Assembly (NCBI RefSeq): GCF_029227915.1 | Contig: NC_079884.1 | Span: forward strand, 7,440,001-7,504,000 | Direction of reading: 5' to 3' | Length of the DNA stretch: 64,000 nt | Origin: Hydractinia symbiolongicarpus | Lineage: Eukaryota; Cnidaria; Hydrozoa; Anthoathecata; Hydractiniidae | In this document: positions 1 to 13,478 of the stretch, piece after piece | Numbering within the stretch: the stretch's first letter is position 1 | Layout: each line of letters begins with the position of its first letter | Position numbers and translations under genes: made by a program | The notes under the pieces: generated by a model | What the model was told of the DNA's origin: nothing | The model's database searches: none | The model's input: the letters and a program-made list of their open reading frames with translations, nothing else

Positions 1-1039
1 TTAGGCGAATAGGCTTATCATAGCAACCCTAATCGTTGCATATTGTTGGAGTATTGTCAATTCTAGAATAAGGGAGAAACAGATAATTATTCTCGGTCTC
101 TTTTGTATTGAGATTTTGAATAACTAAAAAGCGATTTACACGAATATTAAAATTTTTGAGGGTTAGAACCTTCAATAACAATCTAAAAAAGTACAATCGT
201 CGTGGTAAAAACCACATAATTTGTACGCTGTCTGGTGTAATAGCGTCACCAAGGTGTGATAAACATTTTTAAATTTGTAACGTAACAACATAATACTTTG
301 ATAACATTGTATTTTGTTTCTTTGTTAATTATTCGATTGTCTCTAATTGCGTTACGAGTGCTTTTTTGTTGTTGTTATTGTTAATACTGTTCGTTACATT
401 TCTTTGAATTTCTTTGGTCATTTTAGCGTCGATAATTTTTCCGAATGAAGGTGTCAAGTAATTTATATGTCCTTAATATTTAAAATTTCATCATTGTGCC
501 TTACATCATGTAAAGAGTACGGCGGCCGAGATGAAGAATGGCACGAGAACGGCATCCGTTGTATTAAGGTATAACGTTATGCAAAGGGAATGTGAAAACG
601 CGCGTAAACGTGAATACTTTTTTAGCTAAATTACTATTTAAGCGATATGATTTTCAGAGAGGGGAAAATTAAAGTGAATACGAAGATATGTATTTATTAC
701 GGGGAATATGATCAATTAAAAATTATATATATTCCCCGGATATTATGTATATGGGTTTGGGTTATCGTTCTTATGCATAATAACTAGTTATTGGGCATAA
801 TTTCCGAATTTATTACAATCCTCGTAACGTATAATATAATATATTAAAACATAAATGCATGAAGTTAAATATCAAGTAAACTTCAAGAAATATACTGATT
901 CATAAATATATATATACATTGATATTTATTTTAGCAAATCAGAAAGCATGCGTAAAATACCACTGCTATTAGGGAGTCTCTAAAGGGGAGCAAACGTGCC
1001 AAAAAACTTGAAATGACAATGAAAACATTGCGCTTTAAA
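1..1039. other. AT-rich sequence, no gene recognised
   Basis: Only short open frames occur (for example a 62-codon frame on the minus strand at 29-217), with no family resemblance and no splice-linked continuation. I see no repeat structure that I can name. Confidence 0.5.
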
Positions 1040-1190
1040 AAATATTACCACCGATCTGTTCAGTCATTGTCATTGAAGAATATAAATATTGTCATGTCAT
1101 GAACAAACAAGTTTATTCTAGGCTACGTTTCGACAAATACAGCCGCCAGCGTATCGAAATAATCGAAATAATCTTTATCTATTTATTAGA
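1040..1190 (-). repeat. Solo terminal repeat of a Penelope-like element
   Basis: This stretch matches, with scattered differences, the repeat at 22488-22612 (opposite orientation) and part of 21340-21440. Shared blocks include ATGTCATGAACAA, TTTATTCTAGGCTACGTTT and CTGTTCAGTCAT. Read on the minus strand it contains GTCGAAACGTAGCC, the 3' half of the hammerhead-like motif described for the copies near 22 kb, but the hairpin before it is decayed. No coding sequence of the element is attached, so it is a solo or heavily truncated copy. Confidence 0.7.
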
Positions 1191-4100
1191 AACATGACGA
1201 TTTGTATACATCAGCGATCAACGATTGTTCGATTCCGCTGTATTGAGTACATGACGGAGTAACAGAAAATCGCGCTCGCTGTTCTTTTCACAACATGGCA
1301 TGGATGAGGATTAGAAGAAGAGTAGAAGAGGATGAATCATTTACACATTTATTGCATACTAATTGTACTGAAAAAAAAATTTAAAATGTTATTTATTTAT
1401 AAACAAACAGATGAAGAAAGCAATAAGATTTTTTATAATGTTAGTTTGAGTAGATTGCATAAAAACCGTATATATTGGACTTAAGATGTGAAATAATGAC
1501 ATATACAGAACATTAAGTTAATGACAGTTTAGTTAAAATGAACATGGAAAATATACTGCACCGAGTTGCTACATAAGCTGTAGCCACATCATTAGTTAGG
1601 GACGAAATACAACCCTGACTACTATACGTTTATAATATCTCATATTGATTTTATTAAGAATGACCGTAAAGTTAAGAGATATTTAGATTTTTTTAACGTT
1701 TTTATCATGTTATCGGTAACTGACAACACGTGCATACAATGCATTCGAGAATCCCCAGTTAGGTTGTATTCTATTATGAACGGAAATGAACGTGTTCAAA
1801 GAATTGTTAATGTTTCGTTTGTAATTGCTAACATTAACGTTGACAACATGTAGAAATGTTAATTAAAATGAGAGAGCTATTTCCTGACATGATGTAACCA
1901 CCTTTTTTTTCGGTACTATATGTTTATTTTTGCTCTCCTTTTAATTGTTGTCATCAAAAAGCTATTATATATCTTTTATAATAATAGGCATGTTTCATCT
2001 TTTCAATATGGCTGCGCGAAGCCTTATCCTGCCCCCCCCCCCCCCCCCCCCCCGCAGAGTAAATAATTTACTGAAGCACGAAGACGCCTATTACGCTACT
2101 CTCGAATGTTTAATGTTCAAAGCGACATCATAAAGTAAAAACAATCCCACGGTTTCGAAATGCATTTGTCACCCTAGAAGAATTTTAGTGTATTTTGATA
2201 TGGCAGTAAATTAGAGAAGCCAGTTTTAATTGATGTTAATTAAAAAAATCATGACATGCAAATTTAAATTACAATTCCAAAAAATCATGTATTATTACAT
2301 CACAAAGATTGCAATCGGACAGAGTTTTTACTTAGAACTGTGCTTGTGTTTAACCTGTAAAGAACGACCATGTCTTGAAAAGACCTCTTTTTCAATCAGC
2401 ACATAGCTAGCTCCTCAAAACTTGAGCTACCATTGTTCACTTAGGATAAGATCTAGAGGTTGCATGTTTGTTATAGTTGCGTAACCCAATTAATGCTGCT
2501 TTTAAAACATACCTTCAAAAATTACGGCGGTTTCAGTGCCCCTTTTGCTGATGTAGCCCAGATTTTTTCAGGATCTCTCCTTTAAGGGTTAAAATGCACA
2601 TATAAATAATGTATAAAATTTTAATAGATTGCTAAGGTTCTCTATGAATTTTTTTATGGCGTCCTTATTCTCTACACATAGCAAACACGGGCGACTTAAA
2701 AAGTGAAACACATTAAAATATCGCTTAAAATTAAGTTTTTTACATAATTAATCCATTAATATCCCATTTAAACTTAATTAGGTCGTAAAATTAATTTAAT
2801 AACAAATTCTATGACTCATGAAGAACATCTAATTGATACGTGATACCATAAAAATGTTTATAGTAGGCATTGCAAAGTGCTATAATATTATGCTTATTTT
2901 TGTTTACACTGATACAAATTTTCCGTGTATAATTGATGACGACGGAAAACGTTTATCCTTTATGTTTCATTTGCCTAGCTACCTTGATAAAGTTGCATTT
3001 TTCATTATCTTTTTGAATTATAGATTTTTAGATGACATTATAAAATCCTGTTGCGCTCAGGATACTCACAAATATAAATGTCCAAAATCTTTTTATTCAA
3101 TTGAATTAAAACTGTCACCTAAATTTAGACCTGAAGATACAGAATATATTCTGAGCATGTTTTCAACTTCTTAGGCTTTGATGTAGATTACTTTCTAGTA
3201 CTAAAGAATTTCATTAAAGAGCTTGTGAACACATCTTTAGCTGTAACGATTTGTTAGTCTATAGCCTGCACAACAGTTTGATCATTTTTTGACTATAACA
3301 AAATGTAAAAATAGTCCAAAACACTGCTGTTGTTTTAATAGTTTTGACCAAGATGACAGATATGATCGAATTGTAAATATTGCCCTGTTACCGTAGCCAA
3401 TACAGAGAAAACGGAATCTCTCTCATCTGCACAGCGGATCCAAACTAAAAGTAACCCGAGTGCGAACTTATTTGTCCACTTTCTTATTGCAATAGCTCAG
3501 TATTTGATACAGTGCAATTTCGATTACCCGATCTTCTTCTAACTCGAACTGTTTTTAAATTCCCTTCAATTTTCATTAACTACCGAACTTGATGGGTTAC
3601 CGACTTGGATATATTATCATTTCATATAAAAATAACGACAGAGTTTAAATTATAGACTATTTTTTCTTTTAAGGAATGAAAAAAGAGGTTTTGTCCAATA
3701 TATTAGAGCATTTTAAAATATATTTTTTGTCACTAATATCAATTTTATGAAACTGAACTGTATCATAAGGATTTAAATGATATGGTTAGTTACATATTTC
3801 ATAACTCGAACTATTTTGTTGATCCTGGAGGTTCGAATCATCGGAACTATTTTGTCCTGTGATAACTACTACACAAGTTAAATTTCAATCACATATCTGG
3901 CCAATGCTAAGGTTTCATGTTGTCAAAATGTATATTTCATCACCATTTTTATCGCCATTGTTTATACACACCACATAGTGTAAAATTCACGTTAGAATGA
4001 AGAACAGCATCTTTAGGTTTTGTTAAGTAACTAAAACTTACCCAATAGGAGGATATCATATTTCTGTCCTACTTAAAAATTCTATGACTGTTCGTATGCT

Positions 4101-4565
4101 CAAAGAACTAAATCTGGTCAGTGAATTATCAACTGGAAGAGCACAGGAAATATGCAATAAACTACACTAATTTAAAGTATGTACTAAAATAACTCTACAG
4201 CATAACTAATGATGTACGTTGGTAATTTGTTTTTTAATGAAGAAAGCAATCGTAAGATTATAAATTAACCCATTACATCGAAAAGAACAAACAAACCCAC
4301 CAATAGACTAGAGCTCCCCGTGACAACGCATTCTTTCTTTTGTGTTTTAAAACTAGTAACTACATCAACAAAAGCGTGGTTTACGATTGGTTATGGCCAC
4401 AAACTAATTAACCTGTCATATGTGAGAATTTTTGCAAATTGATCTTATGTAACGTAATTATTTTCACAATTCAAATATGACTGAAGATGCGATGATTTCC
4501 ATTCACACACCAACAGCTGGACTGTTCACACAGAAACACACGCAAGGAAAAAATTCAACACCAAG
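1191..4565. other. Intergenic, no gene recognised
   Basis: The longest open frame (2833-3174, plus, 113 codons) has no motif I recognise and normal AT-rich composition, so I do not call it a gene. A long C homopolymer at 2032-2053 is listed separately. No TATA box is obvious in the last 200 bases before gene 1. Confidence 0.45.
2032..2053. repeat. Poly-C tract, 22 bp
   Basis: An uninterrupted run of 22 C in otherwise AT-rich DNA. Such tracts are length-variable and prone to sequencing error. Confidence 0.9.
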
Positions 4566-5407
4566 ATGAAAACTATTATTGCCATTTCATTTCTGCTTTC
4601 AGGTAACGTGACTATTATTTTGTAAACAATTCGAAATTAAATAATATAAAAATTAATTTAAAAAAAATGTCCAGAGTACAAATACTGTATAAAAACATTG
4701 ATTTTTTTTGTATCCTTATAGGTATTGCAGCACTGAATGTACCAACTGTCACTGGACCAACACCACCTCCAGTACCATGTAAGTATATCAACTCATCTCA
4801 GACATCTTCAACTTTGAAAAACACACTTAAAAATATAACTAACATCCTATACGAATCTTTAAAGAATAAAGCATCGATTAAAAAAGAACTACTTCTATAA
4901 CATATTTAGGCTCAAACTCAATGTGCGCTGGTAAGTCTGATGGCAACTACAATTACGATGGTGTTCACGGATACAAAGATAACTATTTTGTACAATGTGT
5001 TGGCGGAAAAGCATATTGTCAAGCATGTTGGCCATTATCTATGAAATTCAAACAACAGTGTAATCAATGCTTGTACGGTTTAAACGGTAAGTACTACATA
5101 TACTTGTTAGTGTTTTACAACAGTAACTTCATATTCAATATTGTATCTCATTTTGTTTTTATTAATTTTAGATCCCTGCCACACAACACAAACCTGGGTG
5201 CCTGAAGTAAGATACACATGCCCTGATATTTGCCCTGCACGTGGACCCGATTTCAAAGGAAATATTCGCGACAGTACCGAGCCTCGTCATTATGTTGGTT
5301 GCTGGAACGGAGTTACTGTTGGATGCGTCAACTGTCCAAAACCATTACTTTTCAATGAACAAGAAAACGCATGCTTATGGGAGGGAAAATACTTGACCAA
5401 ACCATAA
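4566..5407 (+). CDS. Secreted two-domain chitin-binding-like protein, paralogue 1
   Basis: Spliced gene: exons 4566-4602, 4722-4778, 4910-5086, 5172-5407, all GT-AG and all introns phase 1; 168 residues. Exon 1 plus the start of exon 2 encodes a signal peptide (MKTIIAISFLLSG...), followed by a conserved TGPTPPPVPC segment. Exon 3 holds one cysteine-rich domain (CxGKxDG ... DNYFVQC ... CQACWPL ... CNQC). Exon 4 holds the second (CPARGP ... HYVGCWNG ... VGCVNCP ... NAC). The second matches the CBM14/peritrophin-A pattern; the first is a variant. Family knowledge suggests chitin binding outside the cell; a role in a chitinous coat is inference. It is the most divergent member beside genes 2-5 and lacks their HH tail. 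The start is the only ATG giving a signal peptide in frame. Confidence 0.85.
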
Positions 5408-5475
5408 AAGTTTTTAGTTTTTATTAAAGTTTTTATTAGACATGCATAACCAATGAACTTTATCTAACAACATTC

Positions 5476-5481
5476 AATAAA
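5476..5481 (+). promoter_or_regulatory. AATAAA polyadenylation signal of gene 1
   Basis: A canonical hexamer lies 69 bases after the stop codon of gene 1. Confidence 0.6.
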
Positions 5482-8462
5482 ATGAAACTTGAACATTGTT
5501 AAAATAAATTTCAGTTGATAAAACAAAAATGATATATTTCGGTTGGGAAATTTTATTTCTATATATTCTTCTTTATTTTTCTTTATGCTTTATAGAACAT
5601 ACTTACAAATAAATGTTTTATTTTGTACCAAATATTGTTAAACATTTCTCGTCTCCGTTTGGACAATCTAAATATATTTCAATAGTAAACAAAGATAACT
5701 TTGTTCTGGGTTCATGGAAATTAAATAAACTACACGGACACACGTTAACACTTTACTAACATGTTTAAAATATTTCCGCCGCGCAACATCTAGGACTTGT
5801 TCCTAATTTTTAAAATACAAAGAAACGCTTGTTTTATATTTGATAATGTGAATCTTTTGCTTTTCTATCGTGCAAACGAATGCAGGGTATCAATATCATT
5901 TCCTGCCATTAGAATATCTACGAACCATTTATTATATCAATAATATAAATGTTATCTGTAGAAGTACGCCAAAATGACGTTTCTAAAGGTAATAAATTGG
6001 TACACTTCAGTTCGTAGTCGCGTTTCAATTTAACAAAGTGATTTGCGGTCCACATAAGTAGTTTTCAGCAACGCAGTTTTTAACTATAATTTGGTTTTCG
6101 TGGACAGGAAATATAAATCCCAGTGGAGCTGTCAAAAAAAATCATAAAAAATTGACAATTGTGATACATGTCCCAACTGATAGAGAATAAATGAGAATTC
6201 ACATGCGACGTGCCAGGTTCTTCTCTTGAAATATACGCACCTCTGCGTTTCTAGATCTTTGACTGGCTAGTTCTGTACATTGTAATAATTATTTAGGTTA
6301 AAAAATTTCCCCTTTGATAAAATTTTCTCAATCGAATATATGTTTATTCGTTATCCTTCTTTCTATATTTCGATATGTAAACAAATGAAAATGCTTGTTA
6401 TGATGGCTGCCAGCATTCACCAACTTTCACATCATCTATCTCCATCTATCAAATATCGCATCGTTAAGTCATTAGTTAACTATCTTTTAATTATCTGCAA
6501 TTAGTTAACAATGCGTTTTTCAGAACCTAAATATAAGCAATCAATATTTCAGTTTCGTATCATGCTATTCAATGTTTCTTATAACAAAGCAAGTTCATTG
6601 GTACGTTAAAATGAAAAACAGCATGCATGACATCGAACTGCCAAAATCCTTGTTTATAGAGGCTATATGCGGTTTATAGGCTTTCACCAGGAAGTTTGAT
6701 TTTTCTTATACAGTGCACCTTGTAGAATCTCAAAAAATTGAGAAACTTTTGCAACAACAATGTATGACTATTTTTTAAATAAGAAACTTTTTTCCATATT
6801 TGACTTCCTATTTGAGAAAATTGTTTTGAAATGAAAACTTCTATTTAAATGAAGCTATTATATTGCAAAGACAAATTTTGTTTCGAACGAATTTTAAAAT
6901 GGAATGTTTTCATTTTTCAAGTTAAAACAAAAGGAATGATTTAGAATAAGAAACCGAATAAGAAACTCTCAAAACAAAATACAATTTAAATTTAAACCAA
7001 AATTAAGAACTTTAAGAACTAGTATCTTCACCAAGTTTCTTTTTAAAAAAAGCTGTACGTTTTCATTATAAATGAACTTTAGAAGTAACAACGAAAGAAG
7101 TAGGAAATAACAAAATTGTAACCATCTAAAACTCATTTATGCAGATGATTTTTTTCAAAAATAAGTCTTGTTTTCGATTCTACTTTATTTAATGAATTAT
7201 CGCTCACTTAAAACATATTTTCAAGAATGCCTGTAAAAGTTAATGTATTTGAGTTTTAAATTTTAATTTCCTTTAATATTTTACACTTGACAGTTGCAAT
7301 CTAGGGACTTTTTTATATAACAGCAAATACATGAATGTATAATATTCTATGATTTTTTGAATAAATTTGAACGCAAATGTATTATTTCTAAATGGGTGAC
7401 TGATCAAAGTCTTTGGCTTATGTCTTTATTAAAATCTCAAAACTAACCAAAACGACACAAAATTTTTGACACAAATTTTTATGTGCGAGAGGAAACAGCA
7501 AGACATTTTTGTAGAGATAAGTTTGATGTGTATTTGATACAATTTATGCGTCTACATACAACGTAAAAAACTTTCTTTTGTTTATAAATTAAAAGTTTAA
7601 CCTTACCATCTCTTTTTGTTATCTTCCAACAGGACAGAACACAACTCTATAATAGAAAGAAGAATTAAGATTTAAACTTTTTTTCTGAAGCTTCTTAACA
7701 AAATAACTGGTAAAAAATATTACTTGCCTTCTAATTTAGCAAAACCATATTTTTAGGGGACTCGTTAAGATGTGGGCTTTTAGTCAGAAAGGGTAATTTT
7801 CACGGCCAAGGTGAACGTAGGGGTGTACTAATGCTATGACCATGATATTTTTCACAGTTAAAAGCTGAAATAATTTTACCAATATAAAAATTATTAATCG
7901 CTAATTTGTCGTCAATATGTCAATATGTCAAGAACATGCATACCGTTATAACGCAGATGAATTGCAATTTGTTCTCGATCTTCAAAATTTTAAACTAGTC
8001 AACAGAATAAAAAGATTATCATATTAGTTTTGGTAACAGAAACAAAACTTTTCACTTCTTGAAGCTAGTATAAAAGATGACGCTCCTAGAGTTTTATTCT
8101 TGTTCGTGTGCAAGGTAGCACCGGATAACCAGAAAAAAAATATAAAATTAGTTTTTTCATTCATGCATGTATCTCTTTACTTTATTATAAATACAATACG
8201 TAATTAAAATAACAAACTTAATTAAAAAAATATAGGCAATACTCGACATATCGTCCACGCTTTAAAACAAACGACTAAATTGGTCTCAAACCACTGAATT
8301 TGAAAAAAAAGGAGGATAATGTACGCTATTTAAAATATTTAGATGTTATTACGGAAGCATGTTCTCTATAAGCTGACCACAGAATCCAAGAAAATGATAA
8401 GAAATCCCAAAATAAGTAATAAATAAATCTCATTAATTGATATTATGTCTTGTAGTTAATTA
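5482..8462. other. Intergenic, no gene recognised
   Basis: AT-rich sequence with no open frame above about 60 codons and no repeat shared visibly with other parts of the window. It separates gene 1 from the 3' end of the inverted gene 2. Confidence 0.5.
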
Positions 8463-10046
8463 TTAATGATGGACTGGTTTTGTGACGTATTTTCCTTCAT
8501 ACAGACAAGCGTTCCATTTCTCGTTGAATAATAAACCAGCTGGACAGTTTACACATCCAACTGTTTGTCCATTCCAACAAGCAATGTAATGTTTTGGTTG
8601 ATGGTGATCGGCGATGTTACCTTTAAAGTAAGGTCCCTTGCTGGGACAGTTGTCAGGACAGTTGTATCGGACTTCTGGAATCCATGATTTTGTTGTATGA
8701 CATGGATCTAAACAAGACAAAATGTGAAACATATAACTTATGTGAAATTTGTCGATTTTTATAATCATTTATCTTTACATTTTAGACAACTTACCGCTTA
8801 GAGAGTATAAGCATTGGTTGCATTCCTTTTTGAATTTCAAAGTCAATGGCCAACATGCTTGACAATGAGCAAGTCCACCAACACATTGGACAAAGTAATT
8901 ATCACGTGTTGTGTGATGGTAAACGTAGGGATAATTTCCATCATGCTTTCCAGCGCACAATGAATTTGGACCTGAACAAAATGAGAAAGGCAATTATCAC
9001 TTTGATGATACAGTTAACGGTGTAATGTTTTTAAAAATTATTTCTGGTTTTGATTTTGGTCCTACAAGTCATTAGTACTTTTCTAATACAGCCGCAACAA
9101 AGGAGAGTGTATGTAAAATTGCGAGAAAAAACATAACTATTTGATTGTCGAGAGAAAACAACCTGAATTTCAAACACGTTAAAATATCTGGTCTACTTTA
9201 ACACACAAAAATTAATATCTCACAGCATTAAATTTTTATTAGTTAATTTTTTATAGTTTTCAAATGAAGGTAGAGGGCGGGGAGGAGGCGGAGTTAAATC
9301 CTTTAGCGGGAGCTATTCTAGTCATTCTTTAACACATTATTTATTATTACTCGGGAAAAATTCAGTGATGGCTATAACACCCTATCCTCAGACCGTGCTG
9401 TATGGCCTTGTAGTTCTACTCGATTTTCTAAACCATGGTGGTTATAATGTATGAATAGCTGTATTGCATCTTGGACATCATTTCAAGCTGTTGCCAGTAC
9501 AAAGTATTATATCTGTTCTTACACTCAGACTTTGAGAAACTTCTAATCAACTTTATTTTTCAGATAGATTCATTAAAATCTACTTGATTCTAGAGTTTAA
9601 GTGTAGTTGTTGCAAAGAAATATGTACTTCCCAAGCAAATGCTGGTGACACATGAGAATTGAAACTTGCTTACGACAACATATTGTGTTGAAACAGGAAA
9701 GCTCTAAAGTAGATACTTACACGAAACAGGTGGAGGGGTCGGTCCAGTAACGTCAGTTACTTTGAGTGCAGAGCCAGCTAAAGAGAATTTGAACATTTTT
9801 AGTGAATTTGTAACTACATAGATTGTTTTGATAAGAGAACAGCAAATTTTAAAATTCCTATTGAAGATTTGGAATTATTAAACTTTGTTTTTTTTAGAGT
9901 TTTTTTTCCTGACAAAAACGCAACTGACATTCCGGCGGTAGTAAATATGTATATTGCCTAAATTTTTTATGGAAACAACAAAATGATAAGAAAAGGAACA
10001 AATATTTACCTGCAATCATTGCAATCAATGCCAATACTGTCTTCAT
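8463..10046 (-). CDS. Secreted two-domain chitin-binding-like protein, paralogue 2 (inverted)
   Basis: Minus-strand gene with exons 10046-10010, 9777-9721, 8971-8795 and 8707-8463, GT-AG and phase 1 throughout; 171 residues. The start gives a signal peptide (MKTVLALIAMIAG), then TGPTPPPVSC, then the two cysteine-rich domains, ending in VHH. It is the only member on the minus strand. Exons 3 and 4 and the intron between them are nearly identical to gene 5 and close to gene 3. Exons 1 and 2 and the promoter are clearly different from genes 3-5. This points to an inverted duplication with later gene conversion of the 3' half. Predicted role as for the cluster: extracellular chitin binding. Confidence 0.86.
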
Positions 10047-10132
10047 TTTTCTTTAAATTATTTTCCAATGAACTTACTAACTGTCTGTTGACTGTTTCAA
10101 ATTTGTGATACATTTATTCCTTGAACTCTTCT

Positions 10133-10139
10133 TTTTATA
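10133..10139 (-). promoter_or_regulatory. TATA box of gene 2
   Basis: TATAAAA on the minus strand, about 87 bases upstream of the start codon. The distance allows a 5' leader of about 55-60 bases, similar to genes 3-5. Confidence 0.65.
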
Positions 10140-12289
10140 CACGAATTCGCAATTAGAATTATATAATCAAGCAATTAACATCGTGCATGAGCCGCAGCCA
10201 AGGTTAAAATTTGTTAGATGCCCCCTTCATGTGGAACGCGTTACAAAAACAATTAGTTGCCACGGTATTTCCTCATTCTTTTCAATAACAACCACGAGGT
10301 AAATGGAAGCAAAAAATAATTCTATTTAACGAACATTCGTGGAACATTAATTGACGATAACTTGTACTTTAAGAGAATCGCTTTGGCGGCAATGCATGTG
10401 TTAGCACCTGGTTAATTAGTTAGGAATAAGTGAGTTAATATTTTAAAAGAGCAAAATTAATGAAAGAAAAATGTAATTTCTTTTTGGTAAAAGAGTTACT
10501 GCAAACTTAAAAAGTCCAAAATCCTACATTTACAGTAACATCGTTACTTTTTCAATCTGAAAATAAGCACATCTCTAGATAATGCGCATTGCCTTTTAAA
10601 GCTGATCTCTGCTAGCAAGATATTTCGTACAGAGCAAAAAATAATCAGAGGTTCTAGTTGGGTAGTGTTTACTGCTGACTGGCACGGATTACTGGCAACC
10701 AATGAAAATGTTTAATTCTTTTTGCTTAGGATATTCCACCTATTTGATTTAAGTTTTTAAAGGATCAAAGAGAATTAATGTAGAAATCTCATTTTTTGTT
10801 CAGTTCATCAGTAAGTATAAAACAACAACCAGCTTTATAGAGAGCACATGTTTTTGAGATAGGACATGCTGGAGATAACGCACGCAGCAATAAATGATGC
10901 AACATGATGTAGGTTCATATGCCAATGTTATTTTCCTATTTCTTGGTTACATAAAGATAATATAAAAGACTGTACTTTACGATAAGTTGTTTTTGAAACC
11001 AAATAAAGAGTCCTAAGTTGCGACGATATCATAGTGATTCAATTTATGGACGAAATTTTTTTCTTAGAATCATAAAATCATTAAATTCAAAATAATTATT
11101 TTTTTCAACGGTTTGTTAAGGCATTGCTTTGCACCTTTGTCAATTGTTGTTTTGAAAAAGCAAGTTGATATGGCTGAACATCACTGTACCACAATTTCCT
11201 AATGACAAAAGTTTTGTTACTCATGGCATTGTAAGGTTATCAATAAACAAGGTCTAAGGTCCACGCATCTGTTTCGCAGGTAAAGATAATTTTTTAATTA
11301 AGGACGTAATGTTTCACTTTCTCGATGACACCCAAGGTCACAAATGATACATTTTCTTAAACTTGTTGCGCAATTACTTTCAGTTACTTTTCCTAGTCAT
11401 AATAATATATCGATATTGAAATGAACACATTAATTAGCAATAACAACATCGATACAGTTTTAATAAGAAAAGTGAAAAGAAAAATTGATTCGGTTCTGTT
11501 TCCTAAACTGAACATTAAATAGATTTTGGCAATAATATTTATACACGTGTTGGGAATAGATAGGAAACAAAGTAAAGTAAAATTCAGATCTTTGCACGAG
11601 TTGAAATGTGAGAATTCATAAAACATTTATTCATAATCAAAAAAGATATTCCTTGTAGTACCCTTTTCTAATCTGAATACTTTGCCGTTCTAACGAAGTA
11701 TGAAAAGATTTTTGTCAAGAAGTCTTTCCATAACTTAATTCCATGCGGAATACAGAAATGAGTTTACGACAAACTTTGAAGTAAAACTACAAACTTTCGA
11801 ATTCGTCACATGACTACGCAAAATATATTTTTCATCATTCTTCTTGAAATTTTTATTCATAGAAAGAGGTCATTAAGGCTTGCCCTTATTTTTGGTCTCG
11901 TTAAGAAAACGTGGAGCGATTAGATATAAATATTTTGGTTTCTATAAATAAACAAATTAAATGACATAACAGCAAATTATCTAAATTTTAAAGTATTTTT
12001 CCTTTTTCAAGCACGCGAAAAAAACAAAAAATCACCTGGCTTTAATTATTATATTACGCTGAGTTTATCGAAACACGACGAACTCAGCGTAATATCTTCA
12101 AAATTATAACAACCAACAACATAAAACCAAAATTGAAGTTTTGAGCCCAATAGTACTTGGCAAATACACAAAATCAACCATTGTTTTATTTTTAATGGGA
12201 AAAAGATTGTGGCAGACATAAATTAAATTCAATTAAGATTCTTTGTTTATTTTGTTTTTGTCAGCAGCATTCTCAGTATGTCAATTTCT
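10140..12289. other. Intergenic; left part of the tandemly duplicated block
   Basis: No gene is recognised. From about 10855 the sequence (around GCAGCAATAAATGATGCAACATGATG) resembles 14675-14780 and 17785-17890, so it is the upstream part of the duplicated unit that carries genes 3, 4 and 5. A perfect hairpin at 12051-12095 is listed separately. Confidence 0.5.
12051..12095. repeat. Perfect hairpin, 15-bp arms
   Basis: ATATTACGCTGAGTT at 12051-12065 is exactly inverted at 12081-12095, with a 15-base loop. It lies in the intergenic part before gene 3. Confidence 0.85.
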
Positions 12290-12460
12290 TAATGAGGTCA
12301 AATTTGGATTCGGCCACATCGCAAATTACTTGATCTTGAAAAGTTAATCAGACACGTAGTATACCAGCGTGGAGCAATTTTATTGTGATGCAAATATTCT
12401 TTTGTTTGTTATGTAATAAGTGTATTAAATCGTTTGCTTCGTTGGGTATATAAGGGACAT
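12290..12460 (+). promoter_or_regulatory. Conserved promoter block with TATA box, gene 3
   Basis: Sequence shared with the same position upstream of genes 4 and 5: TAATGAGGTCA, then TGATCTT, then ACGTAGTATACCAGCGTGGA, then GTGATGCAAAT and TTTGTTTGTTATGTAA, ending in the TATATAAG box at 12447-12454. The TATA box is 70 bases before the start codon. The block is part of the tandem duplication, so conservation may partly reflect recent ancestry. Confidence 0.7.
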
Positions 12461-12516
12461 TTTTGAAACATTGTTTTAAAGAGCTTGAACAAGAAATCAC
12501 TCAATACAGAATAAAG

Positions 12517-13478
12517 ATGAATACTTTTATCACATTTCTCACATTATTCGCTGGTAGGACTATATTTGTTTGTTTTTTATGGCTAATGTTATCAGGTTAT
12601 AACTTTACTTAGTTAAAAGGGCATGCAAGAGTTATAATAAAAGTTATCCTCTATTAGCACTTTGCTACTTAGATCTAACTATTTTAACTTTCCTAAAGTT
12701 TAATATTTGTTTTTTTTAATCAGAATAATTTTACTATCTTTATTCTTTTTTAGGTGCGTGTGCCCTTAAAGTTACAGATGTAACTGGTCCAACCCCACCT
12801 CCAGTATCTTGTAAGTATCTATTTTATAGCGGTACAAAAAATGTTGTTTTACTAGATAATACATGCTTCTAAAGAGAGTTAAGAAAGAATTGTTAGCTAA
12901 TGAAAATAAACGGCCACCATTTGTTTTTTATCTTAATAAACACATTGAAACTGATTTATTACTTATTTTGTTCAGGTCCAAATTCATTGTGCGCTGGTAA
13001 GCATGATGGAAATTATCCCTACGTTTACCATCACACAACACGTGATAATTATTTTGTGCAATGTGTTGGTGGACTTGTTCATTGTCAAGCATGTTGGCCA
13101 TTGACTTTGAAATTTAAAAAGGAATGCAACCAATGCTTATACTCTCTAAGTGGTAAGTTGTTTATAAAATAAAAATGAATGCTTATCAAACATGTTCACA
13201 TAAGTTATATGTTCTATATCTTTTCTTGTTTAGATCCATGCCATACAACAAAATCATGGATTCCAGAAGTCCGATACCACTGTCCTGATAACTGTCCCAG
13301 CAAAGGACCTTACTTCAAAGGTAACATCGCCGATCACCATCAACCAAAACATTACATTGCTTGTTGGAATGGACAAACAGTTGGATGTGTAAACTGTCCA
13401 GCTGGTTTATTATTCAATGAGAAATGGAACGCTTGTCTGTATGAAGGAAAATACGTCACAAAACCCGTTCATCATTAA
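12517..13478 (+). CDS. Secreted two-domain chitin-binding-like protein, paralogue 3
   Basis: Exons 12517-12553, 12754-12810, 12976-13152, 13234-13478; all introns GT-AG, phase 1; 171 residues. Signal peptide MNTFITFLTLFAGACA, then LKVTDVTGPTPPPVSC, then domain 1 (residues about 32-91: CAGKHDG, DNYFVQCVGG, CQACWPLT, CNQC) and domain 2 (about 93-170: CPSKGPYFKG, HYIACWNG, VGCVNCPAGLLFN, NAC), ending VHH. The aromatic and cysteine pattern of domain 2 is that of CBM14. The TATA box lies about 70 bases upstream. The gene is the first of three tandem copies spaced about 3.5 kb apart (genes 3-5). Extracellular chitin binding is predicted from the family. Confidence 0.88.

Noticed and set aside
2833-3174. 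113-codon open frame with some protein-like segments
   Set aside because: No recognisable domain, no signal peptide, no supporting splice or promoter signals; length is within chance for this composition across 64 kb.
10105-10302. 65-codon plus-strand frame upstream of gene 2
   Set aside because: It overlaps the promoter of gene 2 and has no recognisable content.
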